From assembly GCA_040757335.1 (NCBI GenBank), contig JBFLXB010000026.1, forward strand, positions 1-51,846: a stretch of DNA of 51,846 bases, given 5' to 3'. Made by a program: the position numbers and the translations under genes. The notes beneath the pieces are model-generated. The model was not told where the DNA came from, did not search any database, and saw only the letters and a program-made list of their open reading frames with translations. This document shows positions 49,944 to 51,846 of this stretch, one piece after another. Source of the stretch: Nitrospirota bacterium (GTDB lineage: Bacteria > Nitrospirota > Nitrospiria > 2-01-FULL-66-17). How positions within the stretch are numbered: the first letter of the stretch is position 1; each line of letters opens with the position of its first letter.

Positions 49944-50921
49944 ATGTTCTGCACATCCTGCGGTGTGAAACTGCCTGATGAAGCGCGATTCTGCTCGTCG
50001 TGTGGCTCACGGGTTGCCTCAGCGACATCATCGGGCGTGGAGCAATCAGGCGATCCTAATCAGTCTCCCGCGCCGCCTTCGGTCTCGCCTAACCAAACTA
50101 CACCGGAAATTCTAGTTGCAGAGGATCTGCCTTGCCCACGTGCCGATCTTGAATTCCGGAAGAAGCTTCTGGAATCGTATCTCAAGTGGCAGACCTCTCA
50201 AGAACTATCGAACTGGCTGCAAGTCATTGGCCAGGACTCCAGAGGCAGCGTGGAAGAAAAGAAGACTCGGATTCGTGAGCACACTCAGTACCTGTCGATG
50301 TCACCAGAAACGTTTCCAGAACAGACGGTTAATTATCTCCGTCTTCTTAATCGGACCGACATTTTGTCAGACATTTGCGTCGCACTCGGTTTGGATTCCG
50401 ACGGATCAAAGTCTACCCTCTTCCGTCGTATCTATCGGGAAGTCGGCTATCGTGAAGGATGGTTCACCCCCATCAAGGACCGCTCGGCAATTGATAAGCT
50501 GACCGTCCTACAGTTCGTTCGGTGGTATCCGATTATTCGATGGTCAGACTACGAGAGAGACTATTACGACGATTTTGCCGACGAGATGATCGAGGTCTTT
50601 GGGGAGGATAATGTACACGAGCAAGTCCCCGTTGCGCACGGAAGCATCCTGAAGATCGACTTTCACATCGGGCATCCGCAGAACGGTGGCGTGGGCGTCG
50701 AATTCAAGTTACCCGCAAACAATAACGAACTCCAACGCGCGCTCGGGCAGATTGATCAATATCTCAGTCGCTACGGTTCGAATATCATACTTGTCTTGAT
50801 CCCCCACCGGCTAAGGTCAACCGAAGGCGTTCTCTTCAAAGAGACGCTTCGACGGAAGGGAATTGAGACGGTGATGAAAACTCCAGACTTTTCGTCAATT
50901 GCCGCCCAACGCGCCGCCTAA
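49944..50921 (+). CDS. zinc-ribbon / SAP-like / PD-(D/E)XK nuclease-like protein
   Basis: This 325-residue protein begins with a double CxxC zinc ribbon (FCTSCGVKL and FCSSCGSRV) and a Pro/Ser-rich linker. Two SAP-like helical motifs follow (SNWLQVIGQDSRGSVEEKKTRIREH and DICVALGLDSDGSKSTLFRRI). A C-terminal segment with KIDFHIGHPQNGGVGVEFKL has the D...ExK spacing of PD-(D/E)XK nucleases. It is followed by AT-richer DNA, a TOPRIM gene and an IS. I know no named family for this combination; a DNA-defence or repair role is inference. Confidence 0.65.
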   Translation: MFCTSCGVKLPDEARFCSSCGSRVASATSSGVEQSGDPNQSPAPPSVSPNQTTPEILVAEDLPCPRADLEFRKKLLESYLKWQTSQELSNWLQVIGQDSRGSVEEKKTRIREHTQYLSMSPETFPEQTVNYLRLLNRTDILSDICVALGLDSDGSKSTLFRRIYREVGYREGWFTPIKDRSAIDKLTVLQFVRWYPIIRWSDYERDYYDDFADEMIEVFGEDNVHEQVPVAHGSILKIDFHIGHPQNGGVGVEFKLPANNNELQRALGQIDQYLSRYGSNIILVLIPHRLRSTEGVLFKETLRRKGIETVMKTPDFSSIAAQRAA

Positions 50922-51136
50922 CAGAATCGGCTTGCCTGTACGTAGGGGGCGACACGAGGGGGCGCAGTCCTACGATGCATTTCTGACCCGCTCAATGCAG
51001 GAACCTAGGCAACGGAGACGACAAGCTGCTCTTGGACGGTGGATCTTCGCGGCCAGGCCGCCTGCTCTGGGATGGAGTGCGGCCCGAGCGCGGACATTCG
51101 AGAATATTCGAAACTGAGCACTGTGGGGAGTAAGTC

Positions 51137-51722
51137 ATGACCATGACGATGGAAGACGTCCAATATGAACTGGCCCTCGAGGCGCTTCACAACGCGGCCG
51201 TTATGGAGGAAGCCCGGCTCAACCAGTGCATCTACCTATTCGTAGAGGGTTTGTCCGAGGAGAAAACTTTTCCAGTCTTGCTGAAAAAGGCCGGCGTTGA
51301 CGTGAAGGATCTTGGAGTACTTGTTGCCAACTACAACGGGAACGGAAACCTGGTACATGCCCTCAGGCTTCTGCAAATAACACTCAGTCATAATCGGCCG
51401 ATCGTCGTAACACTCGATAATGATCAGATCGGACCAAAGATGATTTCTCGATGCCAGGTTGCCATTCGGAAGAGAGAGTTGGTCCACTTCTTCCGTATTC
51501 CGTGCAAAGGAAGAGTGAAATACCCAAATGGACATCGCGGAGGGTCTTTCGAAGAGCTCTTCAGTAAAAGAGATTTCCTAGAGTGTTGTTTCAGTAAGGA
51601 GATAATGATTGAACCGCTGCGTGCCCGACAGGAAGAACTTGCCGAGACGTTTGATGGGGGGAGGCCTTGGTATAGTCAGATTAAAGCTTTTTGTGCCAAA
51701 TATGGAGATATATCTTTTGGGT
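51137..51722 (+). pseudogene. TOPRIM-domain protein interrupted by an insertion sequence
   Basis: The gene starts at 51137 (GGGGAG site) and its reading includes the TOPRIM signs CIYLFVEGLSEEKTFPVLL (conserved Glu) and PIVVTLDNDQIG (Asp pair). It is like the nuclease half of OLD-type proteins, but without an ATPase domain. From about residue 190 the frame passes into the end of an ISL3-family transposase, and the remaining tail ([10 protein letters not shown]...) is not native. The C-terminal part of the gene is lost from this window. Confidence 0.75.
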
Positions 51723-51846
51723 TCATCCGGGAATTCCGTGGGTCACGGGGTAGAGGTCGAGGCCTCCGCAGTGGAAGTAGATGGCGGTCTTGAAGTGCTC
51801 GGGGTTGCGAAAGCCATACGCCCGTTTCTTGATGGTTTGGATCTTG
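51723..51846 (-). mobile_element. ISL3-family transposase, C-terminal fragment at the window edge
   Basis: On the minus strand the frame reads [20 protein letters not shown] through [10 protein letters not shown] to THGIPG and a TGA at 51725-51723. This is the usual end of IS204/IS1001/IS1165 (ISL3) transposases. The rest of the element lies beyond the window. The IS end, and so the exact insertion point in the TOPRIM gene, is probably a few bases left of 51723. Confidence 0.8.

Noticed and set aside
50905-51130. GCCTAAC after the nuclease-like gene, similar to the start of an integron attC site
   Set aside because: No matching GTTRRRY end or attC stem was found within the expected distance.
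1-51846. CRISPR arrays, rRNA and tRNA genes
   Set aside because: No regularly spaced long repeats and no tRNA or rRNA core sequences were seen on reading; the only regular repeats are the short 11-bp promoter units.

Overview
The window is GC-rich chromosomal DNA from a diderm (Gram-negative) bacterium. It encodes TonB machinery, outer-membrane receptors and porins, lipoproteins and an RND efflux system, all of which need an outer membrane. No rRNA, tRNA or other phylogenetic marker is present. Gene content and the style of the small dispersed repeats recall uncultured Nitrospirota/NC10-type genomes, but that placement is only a guess.

The left half (about 1 to 25.7 kb) is a phosphate-starvation island. 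On the minus strand lies a TonB2-type operon (DUF3450, long ExbB/TtpC, ExbB, ExbD, TonB, TPR protein, TonB-dependent receptor), followed by a lipoprotein gene with its own promoter. On the plus strand are two small Cys-containing proteins, a porin, pstS, and then pstCAB-phoU. After a membrane hydrolase gene comes a polyphosphate/phosphohydrolase cluster: ppx with an HD domain, two thymidylate-kinase-like proteins, a small helical protein, sixA and DUF3562. Next are a PhoB-like regulator, an ArsC-type arsenate reductase, a broken glycosyltransferase joined tail to tail to a broken PAP2 phosphatase, and a frameshifted second PhoB-like regulator. The unifying signal is a promoter seen about ten times: four direct repeats of (T/G)TAAC-like pentamers at 11-bp spacing, with a TAnnnT -10 hexamer starting 15 bp after the start of the last repeat. 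This is read as the local Pho box.

The middle (25.7 to 38.6 kb) holds a sigma-54 activator with three GAF domains. Downstream of it are a MITE-like repeat, tandem TGTCGA palindromes and a good -24/-12 promoter in front of a small protein, a STAS protein and a complete RND tripartite efflux operon. A DUF2917 gene with a decayed partial duplicate, a small membrane protein and a cluster of YCII/DGPF, VOC, DUF1428 and ABM-family proteins follow.

The right part (38.7 to 51.8 kb) holds three groups. The first is an ECF sigma operon ending in an 11-TM plus beta-propeller protein. The second is MOSC-msrB-msrA and a VapBC-like pair. The third is a second ECF sigma with a zinc-finger anti-sigma, a secreted protein, a Rieske ferredoxin, a dehalogenase-like hydrolase, a second MOSC protein and an isoprenylcysteine-methyltransferase-like membrane protein. 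The last 2 kb looks AT-richer and accessory: a zinc-ribbon/SAP-like/PD-(D/E)XK protein, then a TOPRIM gene interrupted by an ISL3-family transposase that runs off the window.
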